Notes under the pieces: model-generated
Seen by the model: the letters and a program-made list of their open reading frames with translations, nothing else
Databases searched by the model: none
What the model was told of the DNA's origin: nothing
Shown here: positions 41,630-52,990 of the stretch, piece by piece
Layout: each line of letters begins with the position of its first letter
Position numbering within the stretch: position 1 is the first letter of the stretch
Translations under genes and position numbers: made by a program
Origin: Prorocentrum cordatum
Taxonomy: Eukaryota; Sar; Dinophyceae; Prorocentrales; Prorocentraceae
Direction of reading: 5' to 3'
Assembly: GCA_963575745.1 (NCBI GenBank)
Contig: CAUYUJ010005780.1
Coordinates: forward strand, 424,501 to 488,500
DNA: 64,000 nucleotides

Positions 41630-41730
41630 GACGGCTCCTTAGAAGGAGGCTGCTTCTGAGAAGGCGCCGACCCTGCATCTATAGACAAGGTCGGCGCCTT
41701 CTCAGAAGCTGCCTCCTTCTGAGAAGCCTC
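41630..41730. repeat. Hairpin element family H2, copy 1
   Basis: GCTTCTGAGAAGGCGCCGAC plus C is repeated as its exact reverse complement after a 16-base loop, with further AGGAGG / CCTCCT pairing outside. The arms of 21 bases are perfect. A diverged copy lies at 46733-46820. Confidence 0.9.
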
Positions 41731-42120
41731 CCCCCGTCCCCCCCCCTCCCCCCCTGTGCGCGTGGCCGACCACCACTCGCCCTCCTCCGCCCACCTGCAT
41801 CGGCCCGCTGCGCCCAGGCCACCAGGACCGCGCGGGGCGGGCAGCTCCACCGCCAGGTCCATGGCCGCCGCGCCGTCCTGGCTCCGCCCCCCCCCCACAC
41901 CCTCTCCTGGGGCCACCAGGCCTTGATTGGATTCTTCGACTCAGAGAAGCTGCAGAGCTGGTAAGCTGTCGCATTCGATCTAGAATTGCCCAATGCACAA
42001 AAGTCAAGTGCACGAGGGAGAGGTGTATGTCTCTTCGCCCCTCCCACATTCGGCGGCGAGCCCAGGGGGGAATGCACAAGGGGGCGGCTTTCTCACACGG
42101 CTCGGAAGGGCTCTGGCCTC
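41731..42120. other. Anonymous GC-rich region
   Basis: C-rich runs (41730-41760) are followed by overlapping ORFs without motifs. Confidence 0.3.
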
Positions 42121-42129
42121 CGAAAGCAT

Positions 42130-42265
42130 GCCGACCTCAGCCATAACTGGGGGAGCTGTGGTCCTAACCCCCCTGGGGGAACCCATCGCATTGACGATCT
42201 CTCGAGAGGCGTGTCAATCGCGTGGCCCCCCAGGGGGGCAAGGAACACAGCTCCCCCAGTTGCGG
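42130..42265. repeat. Hairpin element family H3
   Basis: The left arm (about 42137-42195) begins AACTGGGGGAGCTGTGGTCC. The right arm (about 42212-42263) ends ACACAGCTCCCCCAGTT. Together they pair over about 50 bases with few mismatches and a small loop. Confidence 0.85.
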
Positions 42266-43020
42266 CTGGCCTGGCATGGGCGGCTTTTCAGAGGGCTGGA
42301 GGGCCTCTGAGAAGCCCCGCCGCCTCCAAAGGAAGGCCCGCCCCCCCTCGCGTCTCCCCTAGGCTGGGGACGCTGCGGATGGGGACGGGCCGATCCTGGG
42401 CACTGGATCGTTGGATACGGCGTCCGGCGAGGCCCAGAGATGGCGCGTGCACCGCGTCTGGCCTGCAGGTGTGGCCTGGCCAAGGTCAGCGTCGGGATAT
42501 GGCTCAGGTCACCCGTCTCTCCCCTCCTGGCCAGGAAGGGAGGGGTCCTAACTGGGCAAGGGGGAGAAGAGGGATGAAGGGACATGCTGCTGGACTAACA
42601 AAAGCAAGGAAACAAGTCAAGAGCAAGACCCGGACGGGGGTCGGACCACGTGACCAGACGGATTGAAAGGATGAAGGACTCGCCAGACCAGGGGAGGCAG
42701 GATGACAGAGGAACAGAATCAAGCTCCACCTCGAGACCACCCTATCAAAAATCCCCCGGATGAAGCATACGTCCTTGACCCTTGTTTGTGGGCCAACTCT
42801 GGGACCACTCTGGCCTCGCACACCGCATCCTTCACCCACTGGACATTCAAACCGCGACCTTGTCATGGCAACTTCTTGGCTCTCGCCAACTGGAGGGAGA
42901 TGGGCGGAGGGGGGACGCTGCACCCAAGGTGTTTTTTGCGTATTGTTTCAATCGTTTTTAATATACCTATACGACCATCCTTCGGGTGATAAGGAGGTTG
43001 TGGGGGGGACCAACATCTGA
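42266..43020. other. Anonymous region
   Basis: ORFs on both strands lack motifs. No repeat stands out. Confidence 0.3.
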
Positions 43021-43830
43021 CTCAATCAATCTCACTATCGATCTCACTCAACGGGACACCACGGGACACTTGTCGGTCTCATTATCGATGTCACTATCGA
43101 GCTCACTCAACGGAACACCACGGGACACCACGGGCCACCGCGGGACACCACGGGACATCGCGGGACACCTCTCGATTTCACTACCGGCCCCACTATCGAT
43201 CTCACTATCGATCTCACACTACGGGACACCATAGGACATCACGGGGCACCACGGGACACCTCGGCACACCACATCGATCTCACTATCGATCGCACTATCG
43301 ATCTCACTCAACGGGACACGACGGGACACCACCTGACACCACGGGACACCTGTCCATCTCACTATCGATCTCACTATCGATCTCGCTTTTTGGGACACCA
43401 CGGGACACCTCGGGACACCACATCGATTTCAATATCGTGTCGATCTCACTATCGATCTCATTCAACGGGACAGCACGGGACACCTCGGGGCACCACATCG
43501 ATCTCACTATCGATCTATCTATCGACCTCACTCAACGGGACACGACGGGACACCACGAGACACCTGTCGATCTCACTATCGATCTCACTCAACGGAACAC
43601 CACGGGACATCTCGGGGCACCACATCGATCTCAGTATCGATCTCAGTATCGATCTCACTATCGATCTCACTCAGTGGGACACCACGGGACACCTGTCCAT
43701 CTCACTATCGATCTCACTTTTTGGGACACCACAGGACACCACGGGACACCTTGGGGCATCTCATCGATCTCACTATCGGTCTCACTATCGATCGCACTAT
43801 CGATCTCACTCGACGTGACACCACGGGACA
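43021..43830. repeat. ATCGATCTCACT / CACGGGACACC composite satellite
   Basis: Two motifs alternate: runs of ATCTCACTATCG, which is the reverse complement of the GAGATCGAT satellite of 14.7 and 16.4 kb, and runs of GGGACACCAC. Together they make higher-order units of about 90-130 bases. Confidence 0.95.
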
Positions 43831-43844
43831 CCACGGGACACCGC

Positions 43845-44150
43845 GGGACACCGCGAGCCACTGCCGGACGGACGGACTGACGGACGGGCGGGCGGAGGAG
43901 AGTCATTTGTCTTGACTTCGCCCTAGCAATGGCGGACACCACGGGACACCAGGGGACACCGCAGGACACTACGAGCCACCGCCGGACGGGCGGGCGGGGG
44001 GAGAATCATGTGTCTTCGCCCTAGCAACGGCGGACACCACGGGACGCCACGGGACACCATGGGACACCGCGGAACACCGCGAGCCACCGCCGGATGGGCG
44101 GGAGGAGGATAATCATTTGTCTTGACTTCGCCCTAGCAACGGCGGGTTCA
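43845..44150. repeat. Tandem repeat, unit about 115-122 bp, three copies
   Basis: Each unit has CGAGCCACxGCCGGA, GGGCGGxxGGAG, TCATxTGTCTT, TCGCCCTAGCAA and GGCGGACACCACGGGACxCC. It continues the GGGACACC motif of the array before it. Confidence 0.9.
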
Positions 44151-44389
44151 TCCCTCTCGCGCGCCTACGCAGCTTCGCCTCGCCCGCACGCACGACACGA
44201 ACGAAACCAAACGATTTTCTGGCTGGGGGCCTCCGTTCCACTGCGATCTCACCCCCCAACCTCCGATACATATATTATGTTTTATGCGTTGGGGGAAACG
44301 TGTCATTCAGGGGGAGGAGGCGCGGCCAGGGGTCTAACAAGAACGCCGGCCGCGGCGTGCACCCGCCAGGGTGGGTCCGCGCCAAGAGC

Positions 44390-44830
44390 AATACATCAAT
44401 CGCCCGTGTGCACCACAACCCCTGTGTACACGACAATGCTCAGCGCCTGCGTGCCAATCCCTGCGCAAACGAACGACATTGCCCAACGCCTGCGTGCAAC
44501 ACATCGCCGCCTGCACACACCACAATGCCTCCGTGAACAACAGCAGCCGCGCGCACCACCTGTGTACACCACAGTGCCTGTGCACACTGCAGCAGCCGCG
44601 GTCGCAACAGCGCCTGTGTGCACCACAGTGCCTGCGTGCACCAGAATTCTTGTGTAACCCACAGCGCCTGTGTCGTTCCACCATAACAAGCATGTGTACC
44701 ACAGCGCCTGTGCACACCACAATGCCTTCGTGCACCACAACGCTTGTGTACACCACAATGTCAAACGTGTCAGCGGATACATTCGTAGCTTGCGAGCACC
44801 ACGTTGTGTTTGTGAGCACCACAGTGTGGC
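44390..44830. repeat. Degenerate GTGCACCACAATGCC repeat
   Basis: Variants of CTGTGTGCACCACAGTGC recur every 15-30 bases for about 440 bases. Confidence 0.8.
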
Positions 44831-44959
44831 AGGGTCGACCGCATGGCGGAATGGCGCAAGCCTCTTACCTGAATGCCAGCAACAGCGGGAAGAGGAACAG
44901 GACAAGCGAACCTTTTGTTTGCGGGGCTCGCTACAGACCGCGGAGAACCTCAGGACTCG

Positions 44960-45180
44960 TCATTCACGTTCTCCTCCTCCTCCTCCTCCGCCTCCTCCTC
45001 CCCTCCACCTCCTCCCACCCTCCTCTTCCTCCTCGTCCCGTCGTCGCCGCCAGAACCGTAGGGCGCCGACCAGAAACGACCGACTGCGACACAGAGGTCA
45101 GTGGGCCCCTCCTCCTGCCCCTCCTTCTCCTCCTCCTCCTCCTCCTGCTTCTCCTGCTCCTCTTCCGCCTCTTCGCGGGG
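44960..45180. repeat. CTC trinucleotide microsatellite, interrupted
   Basis: CTCCTCCTCC runs at 44968-45035 and 45105-45170 flank a unique stretch. Confidence 0.85.
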
Positions 45181-45489
45181 CTAGCCGCAGACTCAGGAGG
45201 CCCTAGGGACTCGTCCTTCAGGGCTCTAGCGGGGGAGGCCTCAAACATGGTCGTGGCCAGGCGTGCCCTCCGCCTCGTCCTCATCGCCATGTCCCTCCGC
45301 CTCTGATACCATTCTGCTGCACCGCGACGCTTGCACGCTCATGACTGCGTGCGCCGGAGCGCCTGTGAACTTTTTATAAGGTCCTCAAGTAGCTACTCAG
45401 ATTCACGCTTGTGGCCTGTTTGCAAGCATTACCGTTACGGGAGGAGGAGGGAGTCTTGGGGAGGTAACACGTGTTACCCCCAGAGGGGA

Positions 45490-45648
45490 TAACATAACGA
45501 TCTCTAGAACGTCGCAATGAATACGAAGCCGCCCCGGACTGCTCCCTGTGGTCTCCCGCGGAACGCGCCAGGGGCGGCGCCAGAGGCGGGGCCCAACGCC
45601 GATCCAAGAAATCCGCGCGAACCTCCTAGAAATAATGTTTATGCCGAT
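45490..45648. repeat. Hairpin element family H1, copy 2 (left arm decayed)
   Basis: The right arm AACGCCGATCCAAGAAATCC then GCGCG and a GTTTATGCC end is intact at 45594-45645. The left arm is barely recognisable. Confidence 0.6.
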
Positions 45649-45885
45649 CTTTGCTCTTCGAGCCTGGGAAACTCTCTCGCCGCCCATCGGGAAGAGGACG
45701 GCCCCCTCGGCCCGGACAGCGAGGCCGCGAGCCTCCACTAATGCACCCGCGGGTGAGCCGTGGCCACCCGCGGAGTGCTAGTGCGAAGCAGACGGGTCCT
45801 GAGGAGACCGTGTGCTGCGCACACCCGTCGGACCTGTCCTGGACCACGGGGCGTTCTCCCTGGGCCAGCACTTCTTCGGGGGCCC

Positions 45886-45965
45886 AAAACCGCGTGGTGA
45901 CGGACCGCGTGGTGACCTCGGAATCCTCAACGTCCTCACCGAGCGGTCCGTCACCACACGGTTTT
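45886..45965. repeat. Inverted repeat, 23-base arms
   Basis: AAAACCGCGTGGTGACGGAC plus CGC at 45886-45908 is mirrored at 45943-45965 with one mismatch. A related GTGTGGTCACCACAC palindrome lies at 46064-46078. Confidence 0.85.
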
Positions 45966-46079
45966 GGTACCCTGGAGGCCCTAATGTCCGAGACATTCTG
46001 GAAGAGCGACCCGAGTCCCAAAACCTCGCGGCGACCCCGAACCCCCACTCATTCACCCAGGCGGTGTGGTCACCACACT

Positions 46080-46732
46080 ATTTGGGGGCCCCCGACCTTC
46101 GTCCTGAGTCGCATTCTGACAGCCCTGGAGCCCGCGGAAGGATCAGTGGAGGCCAACAGACGGAGAACAAACTCTGGAACCGTGTGCCTCAAGAGCCCTC
46201 CCCTCCTTTGGACGCCTGAAATGGGTACGGACAAAAACGGGCACGATGCCCACCAGCAGAAGCTATCCAAAACAGACAGCGGTAGCTGTTGGGCAGGCGG
46301 CCGTCTGTCTCACATGGACAGGGTTCGCGGCGGCACTGACAACGAGCCCTGTTCAAAATGGGCAGGGGCTGCTGTCAATATTCGTCCCCAATCTTTCCGT
46401 ACCCATTACGATCGTGCCGGCCTTCCTGGCGAGGACTGGCCGAGAAAATAAAACGAATCGGGACCCGCTTCCCTCAGGACGCCTCCCCTTCCTGGCGAGG
46501 AGTGGTCGAGCGGCCATGCGGCGGATTCACAACCCACCAAACCACCCAAACCCAACCCGAAGTCGGCGTTAGTCCTGCCGCTTCCCGTGGGGGGACATCC
46601 CAGAACATATCGAGAAAACACCGTGGAGCCAGTGTGGGGGTCTGGGACCTTCGGGCTGGGCTGGGGGTGTTCTGGTAAGCAGCGACGGCCATGCGTTGGC
46701 GGCGCGCCCAGAGGGGGGGGGGGGCGGGAGAG
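46080..46732. other. Anonymous region
   Basis: CTTCCTGGCGAGGA occurs at 46421 and 46487 in a short direct repeat. No gene is supportable. Confidence 0.3.
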
Positions 46733-46820
46733 GTGGGAAGGCTCCTAAGAGAGAGGCTGCTTCTTAGAAGGTGCCGGCCCCGCATCTGCAGACAAGGCGC
46801 CTAAGAAGCCTTCCCCCCTC
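46733..46820. repeat. Hairpin element family H2, copy 2
   Basis: GGAAGGCTCCTAAGAG and TGCTTCTTAGAAGG face GGCGCCTAAGAAGCCTTCC across a CTGCAG-centred loop. It is the same design as the copy at 41630-41730, with substitutions. Confidence 0.75.
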
Positions 46821-47234
46821 CCCCCGCCCCCACGCTGCGCGTGTCCGAAGAGCGGCGAATAGGTTCGCCGCCCGAGCGGCCGTGGCGGGGGCAGCGCGCG
46901 TCCTCCGCGGCCGCGCCTCAGGCGCCCCGCCGGCCGCACGCCGCGGCCGCCTGCGGGCGGCACCGGGCCCGGCACGCGGGGGGGAGGGGCCAGGGTTGCA
47001 CACGAGAGGGCGGGGGAACTCCAAAAGGTCATCCCAATCGGAACCCATGGGTGGCAGAGGTTCCGCAGTGGCCCCCACTCACTCCGCAAGCCTGCAAGAT
47101 AGCCTCAAAATTGTCGAATACCGCTCCAACAGGCCCCCAAGAGGCAAACACATCGATTTTGCAAAGCAATCTCTGGCATATTGTGGTGTTGTCACCGCCT
47201 CTCCAAACTTCCGACAGCCCTAGACGGCCCTTTC
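46821..47234. other. Anonymous GC-rich region
   Basis: No gene signal. One CCCCCAAGAGGC word near 47131 may mark a decayed CCCCAAGAGG family member. Confidence 0.3.
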
Positions 47235-47400
47235 AAAGTCCTGTGCGCCGGGCTCGAGCGAAACAGTGTTTTCCGTTTTCGTGTTGTTCTCGCTTTCCCT
47301 CGTTATGTCTTCGTTTCCCCTGTGCTGCAAAACGGAGCCAAAACGAACATGGTCCACGAGGTCGCCAAAACACCGTTCAGCCCGCGCCCTGCCTGTGAAT
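47235..47400 (+). repeat. Dispersed repeat, copy 2 (pairs with 33591-33780)
   Basis: TTTTCGTGTTGTTCTCG, TGCTGCAAAACGGAGCC, AAAACGAACATG and ACCGTTCAGC match the other copy in order. Confidence 0.6.
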
Positions 47401-50040
47401 TGTTGCTGTGCTTTGCCGTTCCGGGGGCCCAGGGCTCCCCACGGGCCCCATGGCCGTCACAGAGCGGCCCTCGGGACGGAGAACTGGTCCTTGGGAAGAG
47501 CTTTGTGGTCCAGGGCCCCTTGCCCTCGGGCCCCTTCCTTCATTGCGGCGAGGTGGAGAGCGGGGAGGACTGGGCGGGTGTTTGGGGTCGTTCTCCATCT
47601 CCCAATCTCCCTGTGCCATGTCCGCCTCGTCCCGTCACGCCCCCTCCTCCCCCCCTCCTCCCCCCCTCCTCCAGTTCCTAGTCAGTATCCCTCCTTTCTT
47701 CCTCAAATTTGTCATATGATCATGGTTCCTGCTATTCCTGGTCTAATTTTTCGTTCCTCCTCCTCCTTCGTAACGCATCAGGCGCCGCCTACGCCCACGA
47801 CATCCCGCAGAACCAAATGGTGTGCTACAGAATGCCACGCTGGCCTCGCATCGCGCCACACCGTTTGCCCCTTGATGGAAGTCGACGACCGAGATTGACC
47901 TTCGATGGTCTCGGACCGGGCCCAGGAAAGAAACAGTTGACGCAAGTTAGGCGTGAATTGAGTGCTGCCCCTGGTTCCACTCCACACCTCCTATTCAATA
48001 CTAGATGTGGATGACAGCGCACTAGATGTAACGAGCAGGTCACTGGACATGATGGTGCAGTGGGAAAGAAAGGCTAGCTGAAACAGTGCAAGGACCCTAC
48101 CGCCCGAATGGGGAGGGCCGCCCTATCCAAATATGCTATGGAACCGTACTCCCACCCCATGCGCTGAACCGACACACATTAGCCTCTGATGGTGGAATAC
48201 ATGTAGCTTAGCTGCCGTACCAGAGCGACCCTCGCATCGAGTGTCAAAGGCTTTCTCGATTAATGTGAGCCCCCAGCCAAGAAGGGTAAGTGTGACATCT
48301 CTGGCAGGGCAAGCCCGTGCCGCATTGGGTCTCTGGTGGCCTCGGGGCCCATGTGTCGGGTGTTGCGAGAAGTGGTCCTGACTTAAGGTGCTCCACGCTT
48401 TTCGTGCCATGTTTGGGGCTTCTGGGGCACTCTGGGTCTCGTGAGGAATGCTCTGGAAGCCATCTGCGCTCCTTGGGAAAGATGGAGTCACTTTGGGCCA
48501 GAGCCACTCCTAGCAACATCCGAACGTGGCACCTACGCTCGAGGCAGCGCCTCATCATAGCTCGATAATCCAGAACCCCGCCGAAAAACAACTGGGATAC
48601 GTTTTTGGGACGGGTCTGTGTGCACCGATGGGCCTATCAAACCGGCTGCGTTTCGCTCATAGCTTTCTCTGGGCGCCTCCATGGCTCTAGTCAAACAGGG
48701 CTAGGAGGACGCACCACGAACAGCTAGCTGATGGAGAGCAACATGCGAAACCAACTGTGAATTCGGAGTGCTGTGAGGAAGAGAACATCTAAACCACACC
48801 ACCGTCCGTGAGACCAACTGTATACTAAAAGCGGCTTAAGCTTCAGCCCCTAAGCGACTTCTCTGAGGCTGCTTAGAACAGCAAGGCCAAGTACCACATT
48901 CGGCATGCCGCCCTGGCCTCCGAAGAATGCCCCCCCAAGACACCCATACATGGTCTACATGCGGGAAACAACTCTGGATGCCACCCTCGCTCAAGAGCGG
49001 GACCAACGAGTGACCTTTTGGTGCCCCCGTGTAATCCAGCCAGCCCAACACATCTCCCAATGCGGCAAGTTCATGAGGCGTCGGTGTCTGACGCCGAGTG
49101 GATTAGCCTTGAACCAGGACGGCTTCCTCAGAGGCTCGATCCTTCGATCTCGGCCGATTACGGGCCGCTGGCGGTGTTCACCCTCGAACGCCTGCGCTGA
49201 GGCTGCCGCCGCGTGGACGCGGCGCAGCATGGCCTGAGCTGCCCGTGCCGCCAGAGGCCGAACACGCACGCGGCCGAACGGCTTCGGAGGCGCGATGTGC
49301 AACTCCAGGCCGCGCGAAGAGGGGAGACCTCACCGCAAGAGGAAGCAGGCGTGCAGGGCGGCGCTGGCGTGCCGTCCTGCGCGCGCGAACCGCGCCGATG
49401 CGAGAGCCGCGCACCCGCTCCGACACCGAGGGGATGTTGAGCATCGTTTGACCTATCACTGTCCTCACTGGCGTGGCCTGGGCACCACTGGCCGATTTCT
49501 CCCTAGATGGAGAGATAGGCTGTCCCCCTCGGGTTTTGAAGGGCATATCTCCAACTGGGGCGGTGGGATGGTGAGGATCGGGATGAGAACGGGGATGCAG
49601 ATCGGTTAAGCGATACTGGGATGTGCCGGCGCCATTTTTCTGCCCTGCCTCTTCGGCCCACACTCGGGCACGAGCGGGGCGCCCGACTCAGAGGCCGGGC
49701 CTGCCCGCTCACGGCGCCCAGACGCCTCGATCGCCGCTGCCCGTAGTGGGCGGAGGCGTACATGGCTCCAGGGTGGTAATTCTGCCGTGGGGTGTGGTAT
49801 GCCTTCGTTCCCTCTCCGCCTGGCGCTCTCCGCCCCTCGGCTTCCCCCTGCTCATCCTCCTGCTTATCCGCCACCTCCTCTTCCAATGTACGCTGTGACA
49901 CGCGTCGACGCAATTGGAAGGAATGGTTGGGAAGGGTAGGATGTCAGATATGGCGCGAGGCACCCCGTCCGCCCTCCCCTGCCCCTTCACATCCCCTTAC
50001 TCGGTGTCCACTCCTAGAGGAACAAACAACGGCATAACTT
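47401..50040. other. Anonymous region without supportable gene
   Basis: About 2.6 kb with short ORFs on both strands, none with a motif. A CCTCCTCCCCCC stretch lies at 47640-47680. 48000-48850 has moderate GC and no repeats. 49180-49450 is GC-rich with long shadow ORFs. Nothing further is seen. Confidence 0.3.
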
Positions 50041-50044
50041 AAAC

Positions 50045-50182
50045 ACAAGCTTCGGAGACCCGCGCAGATTTCTTGGATCGACGCTGGAAACCCTCTGGCG
50101 GCGCCTCCGACGCCAGGGAGGGGGATCCACCAGCGACACCAGAAATCCGCGCGGACCTACCAACATTTATGTCAATGCCGCT
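50045..50182. repeat. Hairpin element family H1, copy 3
   Basis: Left arm CCGCGCAGATTTCTTGGATC, right arm AGAAATCCGCGCGGACC, then ACATTTATG at the outer end. Confidence 0.85.
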
Positions 50183-50426
50183 TTCCCGTTTCGACCTCCC
50201 CGGACCTTCGCTCCACGATCTGACCCCACGCCCCCCCCCTTCTGCCCCCGCAGCGCGACGATGCAGGGGCGCCCGCAGGGAGTGGGCGGAGGCCCGTGGG
50301 GTGGCACGGCGCAGGTTCTCGGACACTGCGGGGGGTATCGCGAGGGAGGGCTGGCCAGAGGCAGGGGGGGCCGCCTTCGGTCCGGCGGAATAAAGATTAG
50401 AAGCCTCCTGGAAAAGGTCCGGGCCG
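50183..50426. other. Anonymous spacer
   Basis: No gene signal. It lies between two hairpin-type repeats. Confidence 0.3.
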
Positions 50427-50590
50427 ATGGGGTCGGAGCATCGCGCATCGCCGATGCATCGGCGACGTCGGCGGTACATCGGCGACGTCGGCGTGAAGGA
50501 AATCGGACTACACATCGAGCCGCATCGCCGATGCATCGGCGATGCGTCGCGATCCTCCGATCGCATGTGCTCTGGCCCTACTTATCTGGG
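50427..50590. repeat. GCATCGGCGATGC family, copy 2
   Basis: 50522-50545 is a perfect 24-base palindrome centred on GCATCGCCGATGCATCGGCG. Flanking words match 41222-41400. CATCGGCGACGTCGG is tandemly repeated before it. Confidence 0.8.
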
Positions 50591-51860
50591 AGGCCTAGAA
50601 GAATGGGGCCATAAGAGCGAGTGGCCTCAAGCAGTGAAGGTTCGGCTCGAGATCCCTTTCCCATTCTCAGGGCCGCATTCCTCAGGACAGGACCCCATCT
50701 TTGACCCCATCTTTCGCACATTTTGTCGGCCGATCGTGGGGTGATGGGAGCACTTCAGCACGCCTGCACACGGTCGCCATCCGATCCAGAGTGGGTCGGG
50801 TGCCTGAAACCATGGACGAGAGGAGAAAGGGCCTGCGAGGGACTGCGGGGAAAGAGAGGCTGAAAGGGGCCCCAGAGGGGGGGGGACCGAGGGGAAGGAT
50901 CCGCAAAAGTTCGCCGGGGGCTCGAACTCCCGCTTCCCAACTCGGGGAAAGTCGGCGTCCAACCCGGACGCAGAGCCCGACAAGGCCAAGGGGGCATCCA
51001 CAGCCTCAAGACGGCGGGTTGCTCACCCCCCCTCTCCCTAGTCTCCTTGCCAAACCCCTCATCTGGTTGACCACTTCCCGCCGCCAGAGCCCTCCCCCGA
51101 CACATGCACCTTCCGTCCCTCCAAGAGACCGCTCCCCCCGATGCCCGCCGACACTAACCACCAGAACTTGCAGGAGCGAGCACTCCCACACATGTGCACC
51201 GTCCAGAATGCGGCGGGTGTGGCACCAGAGCGCTGGATCTCTGGACAGTTTGCGTGGCCCGCTCGATTATGTATTTTTGTTGCGCAGCAGAATCTTGTCC
51301 AATGGTACCCCAACCCTACCATGACAATTCCACAGGTCCAGGAACATGTTAATTAGGAAGCATTCGCCAGTCTCTTCATAAGCGCTACCAAAATATTGTG
51401 GGGGAACTGTTGACCGTAAAGCACCACGCCTCCTGCTCTCGTGGGGGGACTTTGGCACCACTCGTCGAACTCCTTGAACGAATTCTATGTTACGTGCCAA
51501 CTGTCTATATCGTCCCACCCTGTATGTGTATCCCCCCCTTCCTCGATCTCTCTTTCTCTGAAATCGTCTCCCCCCTCCCCCTGGTCTCACTATACCATTG
51601 TACTCGTCATAACCTATCTAGGATCTCCGAATGTTCACAGAAGGGAATGGGCGGTGTACTGCAAATGCGAATCAAATGGAGAAACATACGCCCCAAGCGA
51701 ACACGCGCACAAACGTGCTCACATCGAGCGGCTGCGAAAACACGGCATGCAATATGGGCCCAGCGAGCAGATCTCCTGTCCAGCACGGCTGAGAATAGCC
51801 CTTTCCACAAATTCCGAATGCGAGTTCACCACGCAAGAGAGAAAGCGAGAAATAAATATG
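50591..51860. other. Anonymous region
   Basis: ORFs on both strands without motifs. GGGACCCCATCTTTGACCCC-type words repeat at 50690-50715. No gene is supportable. Confidence 0.3.
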
Positions 51861-51864
51861 GGGA

Positions 51865-51990
51865 TAGTGATAGAGAGGGAGAGAGAGAGAGAAACAAAAA
51901 CAATAGAGAGAGGGATCTACATACATACATACATACATACATACATACACATATATATATATATATATATATATATCTCATATATCTATA
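51865..51990. repeat. GA, CATA and TA microsatellites
   Basis: GAGAGAGAGA, then CATACATACA, then TATATATATA in succession. Confidence 0.95.
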
Positions 51991-52850
51991 CATAATAGAA
52001 ATGAAAGCGAATGCGGTACATATGTGATCAGGGACTGGTTGAGGCAGAGGCAAGAGGTATCCATACGAATAGAGGCAGAGAGGGGGGGCAGGGGTGATGC
52101 TCTTAGCGGTCGCACGTTGAAACAATAATTAGGTGTGTAGGGGTGATTTTCGATTGAAGTGCAGGAGCAACGCAACAACCAATGTGAAGGGCATTCATCT
52201 CGTACGATCAGATCTGCTTCAGGATAATCTGACAAAACACCACGTGCCCCTTGCGCAGTCGGAATAGCACTGCATGTTGTATGACTGGTAAGCGTTGCAC
52301 ATGATGATGGTTTAGCTTGAGAACGGCTCGGTCCGCAGGCGGAAAGGAGCGAGGATCCTATACATACACAGCGCCCAACCCTCACAAGCTCACGCCGTGG
52401 GTGTGAACAACGAAACGAGGAGAGGAAGGCACTTTCGCCTTGCACTCAGTATGAAGATGCCCTTGCATCTCTGGACAACCGAGTCTGGGAATCAGAGGGG
52501 TGCAAGACAGGCACACACGCCATGTGCTTCCAGCCCCATACCAGACAAGAAAAACAGGAGGGAGCGCGCTGCCGCGGCCCGCGGCGCTGCAGAGCACACC
52601 TCACCATCACTGCATCGCCAGGTCCGCCCTCAAGCGCGATAGAGGGACGTCCTGCCGCCCCGCACCGCGCACCCTGGGATCCGCTGACGTTGATGAGGCG
52701 AGTCCCCTCTGAGAAGCCTCCCCCTCGCGTGCGCCAACTCTCTGAGCGCCCCCCCCCCCGCCCGCTCTCCCGGAGCACGCAGCGCCCCTCACGACTCAGT
52801 CAAAGCTGCCCTCGCGATGCGACGCGACCGAGTACAGGACCAGAGGATGG
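51991..52850. other. Anonymous region
   Basis: No gene signal. C runs near 52745. Confidence 0.3.
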
Positions 52851-52990
52851 CATGAACATCGTTTCTCGGAGGTCCGCGCGGACTTCTTGGATCGGCGCTG
52901 GAGCCAGGGGCGGCAGAAGCACCGCCAGCGGGGCCAAACGCCGATCCAACAACTCCGCGCGGAGCTCCGAGGAAAACAGTTGGTGCATCG
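52851..52990. repeat. Hairpin element family H1, copy 4 (best preserved)
   Basis: Arms of about 50 bases pair: CATGAACATC, TTTCTCGGAGGTCCGCGCGG and TTCTTGGATCGGCG on the left against CGCCGATCCAACAACTCCGC, GCGGAGCTCCGAGG and a GCATCG end on the right. Inner spacer about 30 bases. Confidence 0.9.
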
